Shown here in pieces: positions 36,736 to 48,599 of a stretch of 64,000 nt of DNA (position 1 is its first letter; each line of letters begins with the position of its first letter). Origin of the DNA: Stakelama pacifica (lineage in GTDB: Bacteria; Pseudomonadota; Alphaproteobacteria; Sphingomonadales; Sphingomonadaceae); contig NZ_SNWD01000009.1 in NCBI RefSeq assembly GCF_004361835.1, positions 62,001-126,000 on the forward strand, in the 5' to 3' direction. The notes under the pieces were generated by a model. That model did not search any database. It had not been told where the DNA came from and was given only the letters and a program-made list of their open reading frames with translations. Both the position numbers and the translations under genes were made by a program.

Positions 36736-37103
36736 TACAGCACCTCCGGCGCAAGCGAGATGATCTTCATATAGCCCTTCGAACGCAGTTCGCGGACCAC
36801 AGGGCCAAAGATACGGGTGCCGATCGGCTCCTCGTTCTTGTTGACCAGAACGGCTGCGTTGCCGTCGAAGCGGATTACCGAACCGTCGGGACGGCGGATA
36901 TCCTTCGACGTGCGCACGATAACGGCGCGATGGACGTCGCCCTTCTTCACGCGGCCACGCGGCACGGCATCCTTCACGGAGACGACGATGACGTCGCCCA
37001 CGCCGGCAAAGCGACGCTTAGAGCCGCCCAGCACCTTGATGCACTGCACCCGCTTCGCGCCGCTGTTATCTGCGACGTCGAGATTGGATTGCATCTGGAT
37101 CAT
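36735..37103 (-). CDS. rplN: 50S ribosomal protein L14
   Basis: 122 residues: [20 protein letters not shown], then [20 protein letters not shown] and [20 protein letters not shown]. It sits at the subunit interface and contacts release and silencing factors. It follows rpsQ by 72 bases, the largest gap in this part of the operon. Confidence 0.97.
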   Translation of the reverse strand: MIQMQSNLDVADNSGAKRVQCIKVLGGSKRRFAGVGDVIVVSVKDAVPRGRVKKGDVHRAVIVRTSKDIRRPDGSVIRFDGNAAVLVNKNEEPIGTRIFGPVVRELRSKGYMKIISLAPEVL

Positions 37104-37175
37104 CGATCCAATTCCTTCTCGTTAGGCCTGCCGGGAGATCCCGGTGGTTCCGTTGCTCTTAAAACCAGATGGCGA

Positions 37176-37448
37176 TCAGGCTTCCGCCTGGACCTCTTCG
37201 GGGGTCGCATGGGTGTTCACCCGCGCAATCACCTTCCAGGTCTTGGTCTTGGAGATCGGTGCGATCTCTTCGATCCGGACGGTCTCGCCTTCCTTATACT
37301 CATTCGCCTCATCATGGGCGTGGTATTTTTTCGACCGGCGCATGATCTTGCCGTAGAGCGGGTGCTTCACCCGGCGCTCAACGAGCACGGTCACGGTCTT
37401 GTCGGTCTTGTCGGAGACGATCTGCCCCTGCAGCACGCGCTTCGGCAT
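37176..37448 (-). CDS. rpsQ: 30S ribosomal protein S17
   Basis: 90 residues with the OB-fold core [20 protein letters not shown] and [21 protein letters not shown] primary 16S-binding assembly protein. It follows rpmC by 15 bases. Confidence 0.97.
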   Translation of the reverse strand: MPKRVLQGQIVSDKTDKTVTVLVERRVKHPLYGKIMRRSKKYHAHDEANEYKEGETVRIEEIAPISKTKTWKVIARVNTHATPEEVQAEA

Positions 37449-37463
37449 GTCTTCGCGTCCTTC

Positions 37464-37667
37464 TTACTTCGCAGCCGAGCGCGAGCGCTCGGTCTGCAGC
37501 GTCTTGATACGGGCGATATCGCGACGAACTTCCTTCACGCGGCTCGTCTTTTCGAGCTGCTGGGTCGCCGCCTGAAAGCGCAGGTTGAATGCCTCACGCT
37601 TCAGCTGGCCGAGCTGGGTGTTCAGCTCGTCATCGGATTTTGCCCGAAGATCGGTGATATCGGTCAT
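37464..37667 (-). CDS. rpmC: 50S ribosomal protein L29
   Basis: 67 residues: [20 protein letters not shown] followed by [20 protein letters not shown], the two-helix L29 fold near the exit tunnel. The ATG at 37667 is 5 bases downstream of the rplP stop; the longer in-frame ORF upstream is overlap with rplP. Confidence 0.97.
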   Translation of the reverse strand: MTDITDLRAKSDDELNTQLGQLKREAFNLRFQAATQQLEKTSRVKEVRRDIARIKTLQTERSRSAAK

Positions 37668-37672
37668 TGTCC

Positions 37673-38104
37673 TCAACCCTCCAGGTGCGAATTGTCGCCG
37701 AGGCGGGCCACCACCTTGGTCTTGATCGGCAGCTTCATCGCTGCGCGCTCGAATGCCTCGGCAGCGAGCGGACCGGCAACGCCGTCCAGCTCGAACAGAA
37801 TCCGGCCGGGCTTGACGCGGGCTGCCCAATATTCGGGCGACCCCTTACCCTTACCCTGACGGACTTCAGCGGGCTTTTTCGAAACCGGCACGTCGGGGAA
37901 CACGCGGATCCACAAACGTCCCTGACGCTTGATGTGACGCGTGATCGCACGGCGAGCTGCCTCGATCTGGCGAGCGGTAATTCGTTCCGGCTCAAGAGCC
38001 TTCAGGCCATAGGATCCGAAGTTCAGCGAGGTGCCGCCCTTCGCATCGCCATGGATGCGGCCCTTGAAGGCTTTACGGAACTTGGTGCGCTTTGGTTGCA
38101 GCAT
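37673..38104 (-). CDS. rplP: 50S ribosomal protein L16
   Basis: 143 residues beginning [20 protein letters not shown]; contacts the A-site tRNA elbow. The region [20 protein letters not shown] contains the Arg that is hydroxylated in some bacteria. It is 24 bases downstream of rpsC. Confidence 0.97.
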   Translation of the reverse strand: MLQPKRTKFRKAFKGRIHGDAKGGTSLNFGSYGLKALEPERITARQIEAARRAITRHIKRQGRLWIRVFPDVPVSKKPAEVRQGKGKGSPEYWAARVKPGRILFELDGVAGPLAAEAFERAAMKLPIKTKVVARLGDNSHLEG

Positions 38105-38128
38105 TGTTCTTGTCCTGGTCCCTTAAGC

Positions 38129-38824
38129 TCAGCGTGCCGGACGGACGCCGGAGGTCTGAGCCTCCATCATCAGCCGGTCCTGCGCCATCGGGTCGTGGCC
38201 CAGGATCTCACCCTTGAAGATCCATACCTTTACGCCGCACACGCCATAGGCGGTGTGGGCTTCGGCTTCGGCGTAATCGACATTGGCGCGCAGCGTGTGA
38301 AGCGGAACGCGGCCTTCGCGATACCATTCGACGCGGGCGATTTCAGCACCGCCCAGACGGCCGCCGCACGTGATACGGATACCTTCCGCACCAAGGCGAA
38401 GCGCCGACTGCACTGCGCGCTTCATTGCACGGCGGAACGCGATACGGCGTTCCAGCTGATCGGCAACGCCCTGTGCGACGAGCTTGGCATCGATTTCCGG
38501 CTTGCGGATTTCGACGATGTTCAGCGACACGTCGGAGTCGGTCATCGTCTTCAGCTTCTGACGAAGCTTTTCGATGTCCGCACCCTTCTTGCCGATGATC
38601 ACGCCGGGACGCGCAGCATAGATCGAAACTCGGCACAGCTTGGCCGGGCGCTCGATCACCACCTTCGAGATCGCTGCCTGCGGCACCGTCTTCAGGATGT
38701 ACTGGCGGATCTTGAGATCCTCCATGAGGAGGCGGCCATAATCATGACCTTCGGCGAACCAGCGGCTGTCCCAGGTCCGGTTGATCTGGAGCCGAAGCCC
38801 GATCGGATTGCTCTTCTGACCCAT
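38129..38824 (-). CDS. rpsC: 30S ribosomal protein S3
   Basis: 231 residues starting [20 protein letters not shown], with the type II KH loop [15 protein letters not shown] (about 70-85) and the C-terminal [20 protein letters not shown]. It forms the mRNA entry helicase region with S4 and S5. It is 3 bases downstream of rplV. Confidence 0.97.
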   Translation of the reverse strand: MGQKSNPIGLRLQINRTWDSRWFAEGHDYGRLLMEDLKIRQYILKTVPQAAISKVVIERPAKLCRVSIYAARPGVIIGKKGADIEKLRQKLKTMTDSDVSLNIVEIRKPEIDAKLVAQGVADQLERRIAFRRAMKRAVQSALRLGAEGIRITCGGRLGGAEIARVEWYREGRVPLHTLRANVDYAEAEAHTAYGVCGVKVWIFKGEILGHDPMAQDRLMMEAQTSGVRPAR

Positions 38825-38827
38825 GAC

Positions 38828-39205
38828 TTACGCCTCTTCCATCTCGCGAACGACGATCCGCAGCCGCGAAAACGGCTTGAGGATGCGCGTCGACTTGCCG
38901 CGGCCACGTGCGTGGAACCGCTTCATGGTGATCGACTTGCCGACCGAAGCCTCGGCGACGACGAGTGCGTCGACGTCGAGATTGTGGTTGTTCTCCGCAT
39001 TGGCGATCGCCGAAGCGAGTACCTTGCGAGCGTCAACCGCCATCGCACGCTTCGAAAAAGCGAGGATGTTGAGTGCTTCGTCCGCCTTCTTGCCGCGGAT
39101 CAGACCGGCGACGAGGTTCAGCTTCTGTGCCGAACCACGAATGGTGGTGCCGACGGCCAGCGCTTCCTTCTCGCCGACGCGGCGTTCAGCTGCCTGCTTG
39201 CTCAT
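38828..39205 (-). CDS. rplV: 50S ribosomal protein L22
   Basis: 125 residues. The conserved [20 protein letters not shown] and the loop SIGK-like segment before [20 protein letters not shown] line the exit tunnel. Its ATG overlaps the rpsS stop by one base (TGATG). Confidence 0.97.
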   Translation of the reverse strand: MSKQAAERRVGEKEALAVGTTIRGSAQKLNLVAGLIRGKKADEALNILAFSKRAMAVDARKVLASAIANAENNHNLDVDALVVAEASVGKSITMKRFHARGRGKSTRILKPFSRLRIVVREMEEA

Positions 39206-39480
39206 CAGCGCTTACCCTTCTTGTCGGCTGCGTGGCCGGGGAAGAAGCGCGTGGGAGCGAACTCACCCAGCTTCATGCCGACCATGTCTTCGTTGATCGA
39301 CACCGGCACGAACTTGCGGCCATTATAGACGTTGAACGTAAGCCCCACGAACTGCGGGAGAATCGTCGAGCGGCGCGACCAGGTTTTGATCGGCGCACGG
39401 CCACCGGCATCTTGTGCGGCTTCCGCTTTCTTCAGCAGGCTCAGTTCTACGAACGGGCCTTTCCAGACTGAACGAGCCAT
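39205..39480 (-). CDS. rpsS: 30S ribosomal protein S19
   Basis: 91 residues: [20 protein letters not shown], then [20 protein letters not shown] and [13 protein letters not shown] segment [11 protein letters not shown]. It pairs with S13 in the 30S head. It lies 3 bases after rplB. Confidence 0.97.
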   Translation of the reverse strand: MARSVWKGPFVELSLLKKAEAAQDAGGRAPIKTWSRRSTILPQFVGLTFNVYNGRKFVPVSINEDMVGMKLGEFAPTRFFPGHAADKKGKR

Positions 39481-39483
39481 TAT

Positions 39484-40320
39484 TTAGCCCTTCTTCTTCG
39501 CGTGACGCGACCGGATGATCATCTTGTCGGTCTGCTTGTTATTGCGCGTGCGCGCACCCTTGGTCGGCTTGCCCCACGGCGTAACCGGATGACGGCCACC
39601 CGAGGTACGGCCTTCACCACCACCATGGGGGTGATCGACCGGGTTCTTCGCGACACCACGGGTAAGCGGGCGCTTGCCCTTCCAGCGGGTACGACCGGCC
39701 TTGCCGAAATTCTGGTTCTGGTTGTCGGGGTTCGACACCGCACCAACCGTCGCCATGCAATTGGCGTGGATGTAGCGCTGCTCACCCGAGTTCAGACGAA
39801 CGATGACCATGCCACGGTCACGACCGACGACCTGAACGTACGTTCCTGCCGAACGGGCGATCTGCCCGCCCTTCATCGGCTTCATCTCCACATTGTGGAC
39901 GATGGTGCCGACCGGCATCTGACCCAGCTCCATGGCGTTGCCCGGCTTTACGTCGGTCTTCTTGCCCGCGATCACCTTGTCGCCAGCGGCAAGCCGCTGC
40001 GGCGCGATGATATAGGCCTGCTCGCCATCGGTATATTCGACCAGCGCGATGAACGCAGTGCGGTTCGGGTCATATTCGAGCCGAACGACCGTGCCTTCGA
40101 CGTCCCATTTGCGGCGCTTGAAATCGACGATGCGATAGCGCTGCTTGTGACCGCCGGCGATGCCGCGCGACGTGACATGACCCTTGTTGTTACGGCCGCC
40201 CGTCTTGCGCTTGCCCTCGGTCAACTGCTTGACGGGGCCGCCCTTGTGAAGACCGCTGCGGTCGACGAGGATCAGCCCGCGCCGTGCCGGAGAAGTCGGG
40301 TTATAATGCTTGAGTGCCAT
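39484..40320 (-). CDS. rplB: 50S ribosomal protein L2
   Basis: 278 residues, essential for subunit association and peptidyl transfer. Seen: [40 protein letters not shown] and the highly conserved [20 protein letters not shown], which holds the catalytically relevant His. Confidence 0.98.
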   Translation of the reverse strand: MALKHYNPTSPARRGLILVDRSGLHKGGPVKQLTEGKRKTGGRNNKGHVTSRGIAGGHKQRYRIVDFKRRKWDVEGTVVRLEYDPNRTAFIALVEYTDGEQAYIIAPQRLAAGDKVIAGKKTDVKPGNAMELGQMPVGTIVHNVEMKPMKGGQIARSAGTYVQVVGRDRGMVIVRLNSGEQRYIHANCMATVGAVSNPDNQNQNFGKAGRTRWKGKRPLTRGVAKNPVDHPHGGGEGRTSGGRHPVTPWGKPTKGARTRNNKQTDKMIIRSRHAKKKG

Positions 40321-40325
40321 GTGCC

Positions 40326-40643
40326 TCAGACCCCCGTCGTGACGTCGATCGAGTCGCCGTCTTTCAGCGTCACGATCGCTTTTTTCATGTCAGAGCGCTT
40401 GTAAGGAGCACCCTTCCACTTCTTGGTCTTGCCCTTCTGGACAATCGTGTTCACGGCCGTGACCGAAACGTTGAACAGCGCTTCGACCGCTGCCTTGATT
40501 TCGGGCTTGCTCGCATCGTTCGCCACCTTGAACACCACCGCATTGGCTTCGCTGACCAGCGTCGACTTTTCGGTGATGTGGGGCGCGACGATCACGTCGT
40601 AATGGCGGTTATCGACCGCCGCTTTTGCCGGCTTCTTAGCCAT
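40326..40643 (-). CDS. rplW: 50S ribosomal protein L23
   Basis: 105 residues; the docking site for SRP and trigger factor at the exit tunnel. Seen: [20 protein letters not shown] and [20 protein letters not shown]. It overlaps rplD by 8 bases. Confidence 0.97.
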   Translation of the reverse strand: MAKKPAKAAVDNRHYDVIVAPHITEKSTLVSEANAVVFKVANDASKPEIKAAVEALFNVSVTAVNTIVQKGKTKKWKGAPYKRSDMKKAIVTLKDGDSIDVTTGV

Positions 40644-41247
40644 TGAAACGCGCCTCCAGCTTTTCGACCGCTGCCTTGGTCAGGATCAGCGTGTCATGCT
40701 TCAGGATGTCGTACACATTCGCGCCGACCGCCGGCAGGACGTTGACGCCCACCAGGTTACGAGCCGCTTTCGCCTCGTTCTGCTCGCCGTCGATGACCAG
40801 TGCGGTCTTGCCGATGCCGAGCTTTTCGAACTGCGCCTTGAGCGCCTGCGTCTTTTCAGCTTCGAAGCTGTCGAGAACGATCAGCGAACCGCTCTTGGCA
40901 TGGCTCGAAAGCGCCATCTTGAGACCCAGTGCACGGATCTTCTTGTTGAGCGAGATCGAAAATTCGCGGGCACGGGCACCATGGGCCTTACCGCCGCCGA
41001 TGAACACCGGAGCAGCGCGGTCGCCGTGACGGGCGGTACCACCACCCTTTTGACGGCCCCACTTCTTGCCGGTGCGCGCAACGTCGGAACGCTCACGGGT
41101 CGGACGCGCATAAGCGCGGCGATTCTCGAGCTGCCAGGTGACGACGCGGTGCAGAATGTCTGCACGCGGCTCAACCGCGAAAACCGCGTCGTTGAGCTCG
41201 ATATCGCCGCTTGCCTTGGCGTCGAGGGTCTGAATCTTGACCTTCAC
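40636..41247 (-). CDS. rplD: 50S ribosomal protein L4
   Basis: 203 residues. The tunnel loop contains [20 protein letters not shown] and [18 protein letters not shown]. In E. coli L4 represses its own S10 operon through a leader upstream of rpsJ; no such leader was identified here, but the structured rpsJ-rplC spacer is a candidate site for comparable control. Confidence 0.97.
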   Translation of the reverse strand: MKVKIQTLDAKASGDIELNDAVFAVEPRADILHRVVTWQLENRRAYARPTRERSDVARTGKKWGRQKGGGTARHGDRAAPVFIGGGKAHGARAREFSISLNKKIRALGLKMALSSHAKSGSLIVLDSFEAEKTQALKAQFEKLGIGKTALVIDGEQNEAKAARNLVGVNVLPAVGANVYDILKHDTLILTKAAVEKLEARFNG

Positions 41248-41251
41248 TGGA

Positions 41252-42010
41252 TCAGCCCTCCTGGCCTTCGGTCGCTTCCGCAGCAGCCGCTTCGTCAGCA
41301 GGCGTATCGGCGGGAGCGGAGTCGTTGGAATTCGCGGCCTGCTTCAGACCGGCCGGATAGGGAGCCTCGGCGTGCCGCGGAACCTTCATCGCATCCTTGA
41401 CGATCAGCCACGCACCCTTGTGACCGGGCACCGAGCCCTTCACAAAGATCAGGCCACGCTCGACATCGGTCGAAACGATCTCAAGATTCTGCTGCGTGCG
41501 GTTACGGTCGCCCATGTGACCGGCCATCTTCTTGTTCTTGAAGACGCGGCCCGGATCCTGACGGTTACCGGTCGAACCATGCGAACGGTGCGACAGCGAA
41601 ACGCCGTGCGACGCACGCAGACCACCGAAGCCCCAGCGCTTCATCGCACCGGCGAAACCCTTACCCTGGGTCCGACCCGATACGTCGACCAGCTGGCCCG
41701 CAACGAAATGATCGGCAGCCAGTTCGGCGCCGACATCCAGCAGACCATCTTCCTCAACGCGGAATTCGCAGAGGATCGCCTTCGGCTCGACTTCGGCCTT
41801 GGCGAACTGGCCGCGCTGCGGCTTGTTCAGATTCTTCGCCTTGGCGCTGCCCGCACCAAGCTGCACGGCCACATAGCCGTCTTTGTCCATTTCGCGACGG
41901 GCAACGACCTGAACGCCTTCAAGCGCCAGAACGGTAACCGGCACGTGCCGACCATCGTCCTGGAAAAGGCGGGTCATACCCATTTTCTTCGCGATCACGC
42001 CAGTGCGCAT
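41252..42010 (-). CDS. rplC: 50S ribosomal protein L3
   Basis: 252 residues from [20 protein letters not shown], the universal L3 start; GGGAG lies about 10 bases upstream. The ORF stays open a further 42 codons upstream through hairpin-forming spacer sequence, which I consider non-coding. The methylated-Gln loop is [22 protein letters not shown]-terminal Ala/Glu-rich extension of about 30 residues ([17 protein letters not shown]) is present beyond the E. coli length. Confidence 0.96.
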   Translation of the reverse strand: MRTGVIAKKMGMTRLFQDDGRHVPVTVLALEGVQVVARREMDKDGYVAVQLGAGSAKAKNLNKPQRGQFAKAEVEPKAILCEFRVEEDGLLDVGAELAADHFVAGQLVDVSGRTQGKGFAGAMKRWGFGGLRASHGVSLSHRSHGSTGNRQDPGRVFKNKKMAGHMGDRNRTQQNLEIVSTDVERGLIFVKGSVPGHKGAWLIVKDAMKVPRHAEAPYPAGLKQAANSNDSAPADTPADEAAAAEATEGQEG

Positions 42011-42304
42011 GATCCAGTCACTCCCATACAGAGGCACCGCGCGGGACCATTCCCATGCGGTGCGTGCCAACCCGATGCTATGAAATGCGAGCCCCCGTCC
42101 GGGCTGACGCCCGATATGCCGAAACATATCGAACATGACGGGGGACGCAGACCCGACTGCCGAAGCGGCCGGCGGTATCCCTATGTCGTGTGAGGGCGAG
42201 CCCTCGCGCTCACCGCTATCCGCGGGAGCCTGTTTTCATCGCGTCTCGCCAATTGGCCGAGTCGCGGGAAAACCGAATCTCTTTATCGTCGAGAAGGCGC
42301 GTCC
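42011..42304 (-). ncRNA. Structured rpsJ-rplC spacer, candidate leader RNA
   Basis: 294 bases where these two genes usually lie close together. Three elements fold cleanly on the minus strand. The first is a hairpin GCACCGC/GCGGTGC with inner GGGA/TCCC (42034-42063). The second is a three-way junction closed by CCCCCGTC/GACGGGGG (42092-42099 with 42137-42144) containing two hairpins, CGGGC/GCCCG and GATATG/CATATC. The third is an 11-bp hairpin GTGAG-GCGAG/CTCGC-CTCAC with one mismatch (42190-42213). No terminator T-tract was seen. An r-protein autoregulatory site is possible; a set of dispersed repeats is the alternative. Confidence 0.5.
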
Positions 42305-42613
42305 TTACGCCAATTTGATCTCGACATCAACACCCGCGGCCAGATCGAGCTTCATCAGCGCATCGACGGTCTGCGGGGTCGGCTGAACGATGTCCAGCAT
42401 GCGCTTATACGTGCGCACCTCGAACTGCTCACGCGACTTCTTATCGATGTGCGGGCCACGGTTAACCGTGAACTTCTCGATTCGCGTCGGCAACGGGATA
42501 GGACCACGAATAAGCGCGCCGGTACGGCGAGCAGTCTCGGCGATATCGCCGGTAGCCTGATCAAGCACGCGATGATCGAACGCCTTCAGGCGAATGCGGA
42601 TATTGTTGTCCAT
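42305..42613 (-). CDS. rpsJ: 30S ribosomal protein S10 (NusE)
   Basis: 102 residues from [20 protein letters not shown]; also the antitermination factor NusE. The region [20 protein letters not shown] is diagnostic. An in-frame ATG at 42655 is rejected on conservation. The 5' leader includes the short hairpin GAGCGG-GG-CCGCTC (42632-42645). Upstream, in place of tuf, is a divergent ABC transporter cassette, so rpsJ must have its own promoter in the shared region. Confidence 0.97.
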   Translation of the reverse strand: MDNNIRIRLKAFDHRVLDQATGDIAETARRTGALIRGPIPLPTRIEKFTVNRGPHIDKKSREQFEVRTYKRMLDIVQPTPQTVDALMKLDLAAGVDVEIKLA

Positions 42614-42868
42614 AACCCTACCAATGCGAAAGAGCGGGGCCGCTCCCCCAACCACCCGCTCCGAAAAAGCAAACGGAACGACGGCTGAGAGGCAGCCTCT
42701 TGCTGTTCAAGTCAAAACCGAAGGCGCGCCTCTACCTGTAACCGCGGCGCCGATCAACCCCTCGACGAGAATATTCTCACCAAAATCGCAAAATGGGAGG
42801 AACGCCGATGGCGCGCGGTCCAGCACGTCACCGATTGCAGCGCGGCGATATCGGCGTAAAGTCCTGTG

Positions 42869-43876
42869 ATGCGGTTTTTTCGAGGTTTCGGCGGTCGCCT
42901 CTATAAACACGACAGCCAGCTCGCGATCAACCTCGCGCGATCAGTGTTCGCGCGCTGGCAGGATCGAATTCTCGCGCTGGCACTGCTGGCCCTTTGTGTT
43001 GCGCTGCTGCGAAGCCGGGTGAGCGAAATGCAGCTGCCAACAAGGACATGGATCGCACTCGCAGTGGGTATCGCCCTCGGATGGTCTGCGGGGCAGCTGC
43101 TAAACGCTCGAGCGAAGTTTCATGCAAGCGATGGCGTGATCGCGAGTGATGCGCTGAACCCGAAACTTGTGCGCCACTTCCTCATCGCTTTCCACGTCGC
43201 GCCGATCGCCCTTACGATCGCGCTGGTTCTGATGGTGATGCCAGACCTCGTGCTGTTCGCGGTATCAGGCTATGGCGCGGGCGCATATCTTGCATATCGG
43301 CTCGCCGCATTCTCCCATGAAAAGAACGTCTCATTTCGCTGGTCTGCAGCCTCACCGGCAATCCGGGCGTTGTTGCGCAATCCGGTTATCGGCGCAATCG
43401 CAGGGGCGTTGCCGGTATTCGCAATCGCGCTGCAGCAGGGGCTCGAGCCTCGCGCGCTGCAAATTCTGGTGACCGCCGAAATCACTATTCTGGCACTGCT
43501 GTTCACTACGGTCGAATATCCGATCGTGGCCTTTATGCGCGTGAGCGGGAAAGCCCCTTTGTCGATCATTCTCTACCACATAAAGGGGCTGGCAGGTTTT
43601 GGCGCGGTGGTGGCTTGCCTTATATGGTTTGGCGACAGCACGGGCCTTGCCGTCACTGTCGTGGCAATCGTCCTCGCGGCCGGGTTCCTGATCGCTATTC
43701 GAATCCTGCTCTATTGCATCCATTTCAAAGCGATCGGCGACCTGCTGACAGGCCTTACAATCGCCGCGATCATGGGAGCAGTCGTCATAGCGGCACCCTT
43801 GGCGCCCGTTTTGATGGCATTGCTGGTCTGGAATCTGCATCGCCGGGCGTCGGCGCGAACGTGGCTGATAACATGA
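42869..43876 (+). CDS. Putative ABC transporter membrane subunit, unrecognised family
   Basis: 335 residues with eight or nine predicted membrane helices spread over almost the whole length (about 31-52, 62-80, 105-150, 172-190, 200-220, 235-285 and 300-322). It has a short basic N-terminus (RFFRGFGGRLYKHDSQLAIN). I recognise no permease family signature. It is translationally coupled to the downstream ATPase (ATGA overlap), which is the main reason to call it the membrane partner. Substrate and direction are unknown; no binding protein is encoded nearby, which argues for export. A GTG one codon upstream is also possible. Confidence 0.75.
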   Translation: MRFFRGFGGRLYKHDSQLAINLARSVFARWQDRILALALLALCVALLRSRVSEMQLPTRTWIALAVGIALGWSAGQLLNARAKFHASDGVIASDALNPKLVRHFLIAFHVAPIALTIALVLMVMPDLVLFAVSGYGAGAYLAYRLAAFSHEKNVSFRWSAASPAIRALLRNPVIGAIAGALPVFAIALQQGLEPRALQILVTAEITILALLFTTVEYPIVAFMRVSGKAPLSIILYHIKGLAGFGAVVACLIWFGDSTGLAVTVVAIVLAAGFLIAIRILLYCIHFKAIGDLLTGLTIAAIMGAVVIAAPLAPVLMALLVWNLHRRASARTWLIT

Positions 43877-44598
43877 CGCCTGCTGTCGACCTGCGGGGGG
43901 CTTCCGTCCTGCGCGCCGGAAATGTAGCGGTGGATAACGTCGATTTAATGGTAGCGCCGGGAACATGGTGCGGAATCATCGGCGCAAACGGATCTGGCAA
44001 GACCAGCCTGTTGCGCGCGCTTGCCGGTCGCCTCCCTTTTCAAAAAGGATCGTGCCGGATCGATGGCGAAGAACGCATCAGCGACCGGGCCGGGCGTGCC
44101 CGGCACTTCGGCTTTGCGCCACCGCCCGAAATGTTACCGGATGCGCTTCGGGTGCGCGACATATTAGCCCTTGTCGCTGGCGATGTGGATTGCGCACTGC
44201 AATCAGTGGGGCCGCTATGCGATGTTCTGGGCATATCTGATCTGCTGAGCCGCTGGATTGGCGATTGTTCGGCAGGCATGCGTCAGCGCGTCGCGGTGGC
44301 GTCCGCCTTCGCTGATGGCAAGCCGGCCATCATCCTCGATGAACCGTTTAACTGGCTTGATCCTGTGGCGCTCTTCGATCTTCGGGAGGAATTGCGGCGG
44401 CGAGTAACTCAGGGTCTCACGCTCATCACCGCATTGCATGATCTGCCTTCGATCGCGACCATGTGCCACGGTGCGATCATGATGGCCGATGGCGAAGTCG
44501 CGATGGCGCTCGACAGCGATACGCTGCGCGCCGGAGCGGCAGATACGAAACGCTTCGAGCGCCACACCATCGAAGCGCTACGTTCGAAACGCTCCTGA
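43873..44598 (+). CDS. ABC transporter ATP-binding protein
   Basis: 241 residues. It has Walker A GANGSGKTS (about residues 38-46), an atypical signature CSAGMRQRVAVAS in place of LSGGQ, Walker B AIILDEPFNWLDP and the switch His in ITALHD. The Q-loop region is divergent (FGFAPPPEMLPDAL), and the length is minimal for a lone nucleotide-binding domain. The start overlaps the stop of the membrane gene by four bases; the longer in-frame ORF upstream is antisense-free overlap and unlikely to be translated. The pair forms a stand-alone exporter-like cassette wedged between tuf and rpsJ. No substrate can be assigned. Confidence 0.9.
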   Translation: MTPAVDLRGASVLRAGNVAVDNVDLMVAPGTWCGIIGANGSGKTSLLRALAGRLPFQKGSCRIDGEERISDRAGRARHFGFAPPPEMLPDALRVRDILALVAGDVDCALQSVGPLCDVLGISDLLSRWIGDCSAGMRQRVAVASAFADGKPAIILDEPFNWLDPVALFDLREELRRRVTQGLTLITALHDLPSIATMCHGAIMMADGEVAMALDSDTLRAGAADTKRFERHTIEALRSKRS

Positions 44599-44745
44599 TC
44601 GAAGGCAGGCTATCCGGGCGCGACCTACGCCGCGCTAGGCCGAACTGAATCCGGCGCATCGGAAGATACGCACGATACACGGCAGCTGAGACAATTCGGG
44701 CCTGCAACGCGCGCAGGGCAGGACGGCCCCCTGCGCTTCGGCGAA

Positions 44746-44931
44746 TCAATCGGCGACGGTTCCCACGACTGCACCGGCGGCACCGCCGACAGCTGCGCCC
44801 TTTTCAACGTCACCACCAGATGCGGCAGCAACACCCGCGCCGCCTGCTGCGCCGATTCCGGCACCCTTCAGTGTGGCGCAACCGGCGAGCGAGGTTGCGG
44901 CGACGGCAAGGATCAGGATGTGTTTGCGCAT
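44746..44931 (-). CDS. Small glycine-zipper lipoprotein
   Basis: 61 residues. RKHILILAVAATSLAGC is a signal peptide with lipobox LAGC, followed by Gly/Ala-rich segments (GAGIGAAGGAGVAAASGG and GAAVGGAAGAVVGTVAD) typical of glycine-zipper envelope proteins. The ATG with AGGAG was chosen over a longer in-frame extension to 45006. It is convergent with the ABC ATPase, with 147 bases between them in which I see no gene. Role unknown. Confidence 0.8.
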   Translation of the reverse strand: MRKHILILAVAATSLAGCATLKGAGIGAAGGAGVAAASGGDVEKGAAVGGAAGAVVGTVAD

Positions 44932-45136
44932 GACGAACTCCTCTGTTTCCAACCATCTTTTAATCAAGATCGGCGCCGGAAGTTCCCGCCACGCGGAGGC
45001 GCCCACCCGCTGAGCCGGTCGGCTTACCGATATCTCCCGTCAAGCAGCGCTGTCTGGTGCGCAGGGGTACCCCATCACGCGTCACGCGCGTTACTTATGG
45101 CGCTGCCCCACCTGACAGACCTTGCACCCTGGAAAC

Positions 45137-45170
45137 AACAAAACCCGACCTCCCCGTGGGGAAGCCGGGC
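45137..45170 (-). terminator. Terminator after tuf
   Basis: On the minus strand CCCGGCTTCCCC pairs with GGGGAGGTCGGG over an ACG loop and is followed by TTTTGTTGTTT. It is 36 bases past the tuf stop, ending the str operon before the S10 genes. Confidence 0.9.
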
Positions 45171-45205
45171 CTTGTCAGTTCTTTTCTACCCTTGCGGGCG
45201 GAAAA

Positions 45206-46396
<1,191 letters not shown>

Positions 46397-46475
46397 TTTT
46401 TCCTACCTTCTGAGTCTACGCTATTTCGAATCGCCTGAAGCAGCGCGAAGCGCGCCCATAGCGAGCCTTTTTCAA

Positions 46476-48548
46476 TTACGCCAGCTTCGCCTTCACTTCG
46501 TCGGCGACGTTCTGCGGCACTTCGTCATAATGCGAGAACTGCATCGTGTACTGCGCACGGCCCTGCGTAAACGAACGGAGCTCGTTCACATAGCCGAACA
46601 TGTTGGCCAGCGGAACGTTGGCGATGACCGCCTGTGCGTTACCGCGGGTCTCCGTGCCCTGAATCTGGCCACGACGCGAGTTCATGTCGCCGATCACATC
46701 CCCAAGATAATCTTCGGGTGTGACGACTTCCACCTTCATCACCGGCTCAAGCAGCTTGATACCGGCCTTCTGGGCGGTTTCCCGCATTGCACCGCGAGCG
46801 GCGATTTCGAACGCCAGTGCCGATGAGTCGACGTCATGATATTTACCGTCGACCAGATGCACTTCGAAATCGATGATCGGAAATCCGATCAGGTGACCGC
46901 TCTCGGCCGCCTCACGCATGCCCTTTTCCACCGACGGGATATATTCGCGCGGAATGTTGCCGCCCTTGATCTCGTCGAAGAACTGATAGCCCGAACCACG
47001 CTCGCCGGGGGCGACCTTGATCTTCACCTCAGCGAACTGACCCGAACCACCCGACTGTTTCTTGTGGGTATAGGTCAGCTCGACCGGCTTGGCGAGATAT
47101 TCGCGATACGCAACCTGCGGCGCACCGACATTCGCCTCGACCTTGAACTCGCGCTTCATACGATCGACGAGGATGTCGAGGTGAAGCTCGCCCATTCCCT
47201 TGATGATCGTCTGGCCCGATTCGTGATCGGTCGAAACGCGGAACGAAGGATCCTCGGCGGCCAGACGATTGAGCGCAACGCCCATCTTTTCCTGGTCGGC
47301 CTTGGTCTTCGGCTCCACCGAAAGCTCGATCACCGGCTCGGGGAATTCCATCCGCTCAAGGATGATCGGCTTGGCCGGATCGCACAGCGTATCACCGGTC
47401 GTCGTTTCCTTCAGACCCGCGATAGCGACGATGTCGCCCGCATAAGCCTCTTCGATGTCCTCACGCGAATTCGCGTGCATCAGAAGCATACGACCGACCT
47501 TTTCCTTCTTGTCCTTCACAGAGTTCAGATACGAACCCTTGGTGAGCTTGCCCGAATAGATACGGGTGAAGGTCAGCGTGCCGACGAACGGATCGTTCAT
47601 GATCTTGAACGCCAGCGCCGAGAACGGCGCATCGTCGGACGACGGACGGCTGTCTTCCTCGTCGCTGTCGGGCTTGACGCCCTTAATCGCGGGAACGTCG
47701 ATCGGGCTGGGCAGATAGTCGACGATCGCGTCGAGCAGCGGCTGAACGCCCTTGTTCTTGAACGCCGAACCGCAAACGACCGGAACAAATGCGTGCTCAA
47801 GTGTACCCTTACGGATCAGCTTCTTGAGCGTCGCGACGTCGGGCTCATTGCCTTCCAGATACGCTTCCATCGCGGCATCGTCCTGCTCAACGGCAAGCTC
47901 GACCAACTTTTCGCGATATTCGGCGGCTTCGTCCTTCAGCTCGTCGGGAATGTCGACATAGTTGAACTTCGCGCCCAGACCTTCCGATTCCCAGATGATG
48001 CCGCGCATCTCGACGAGATCGACCAGACCCTGAAGATTGCTCTCCATGCCGATCGGCAGATAGAGAACGGCAGGCGTCGCACCCAGACGATCGATGATCG
48101 ACTGAACGCAATATTTGAAATCGGCGCCGGTACGGTCGAGCTTGTTGATGAAGCACATCCGCGGAACTTTATACTTGTCCGCCTGACGCCACACCGTTTC
48201 CGACTGCGGCTCAACGCCCGCAACGCCGTCGAAGCACGCGACCGCACCGTCGAGCACGCGCAGCGAACGCTCGACTTCAATCGTGAAGTCGACGTGGCCG
48301 GGCGTGTCGATGATGTTGATGCGATGGTCGTTCCAGAAACAGGTCGTGGCAGCCGACGTGATCGTGATGCCGCGTTCCTGCTCCTGCTCCATCCAGTCCA
48401 TCGTTGCGGTGCCTTCATGCACCTCACCGATCTTGTAGGACTTGCCGGTGTAGAACAGGATACGCTCCGTCGTCGTCGTCTTGCCGGCATCGATGTGCGC
48501 CATGATGCCGATGTTGCGATACGTGTCGAGCGGTTCTTTACGAGCCAT
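46476..48548 (-). CDS. fusA: Elongation factor G
   Basis: 690 residues; GTPase driving translocation and, with RRF, ribosome recycling. Motifs: [50 protein letters not shown] and the domain IV segment with [20 protein letters not shown]. It lies between rpsG and tuf with short gaps. Confidence 0.99.
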   Translation of the reverse strand: MARKEPLDTYRNIGIMAHIDAGKTTTTERILFYTGKSYKIGEVHEGTATMDWMEQEQERGITITSAATTCFWNDHRINIIDTPGHVDFTIEVERSLRVLDGAVACFDGVAGVEPQSETVWRQADKYKVPRMCFINKLDRTGADFKYCVQSIIDRLGATPAVLYLPIGMESNLQGLVDLVEMRGIIWESEGLGAKFNYVDIPDELKDEAAEYREKLVELAVEQDDAAMEAYLEGNEPDVATLKKLIRKGTLEHAFVPVVCGSAFKNKGVQPLLDAIVDYLPSPIDVPAIKGVKPDSDEEDSRPSSDDAPFSALAFKIMNDPFVGTLTFTRIYSGKLTKGSYLNSVKDKKEKVGRMLLMHANSREDIEEAYAGDIVAIAGLKETTTGDTLCDPAKPIILERMEFPEPVIELSVEPKTKADQEKMGVALNRLAAEDPSFRVSTDHESGQTIIKGMGELHLDILVDRMKREFKVEANVGAPQVAYREYLAKPVELTYTHKKQSGGSGQFAEVKIKVAPGERGSGYQFFDEIKGGNIPREYIPSVEKGMREAAESGHLIGFPIIDFEVHLVDGKYHDVDSSALAFEIAARGAMRETAQKAGIKLLEPVMKVEVVTPEDYLGDVIGDMNSRRGQIQGTETRGNAQAVIANVPLANMFGYVNELRSFTQGRAQYTMQFSHYDEVPQNVADEVKAKLA

Positions 48549-48599
48549 CTTGGAAAAACTCCGGTGCCGGGGAAAGCGTCCCCGGCGATCAGTTAAAAA

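Noticed and set aside
42011..42136. In-frame 42-codon N-terminal extension of rplC
   Set aside because: L3 starts at the conserved MRTGVIAKK with GGGAG nearby; the extension reads through hairpin-forming DNA and is not conserved in L3 as I know the family.
44600..45205. Search for a tRNA near tuf, where tRNA genes sometimes occur
   Set aside because: No cloverleaf or CCA-type end was found; only the lipoprotein gene and terminator are supported.
46836..48596. Plus-strand ORF of 586 codons opposite fusA
   Set aside because: fusA is certain; the antisense frame lacks family features.
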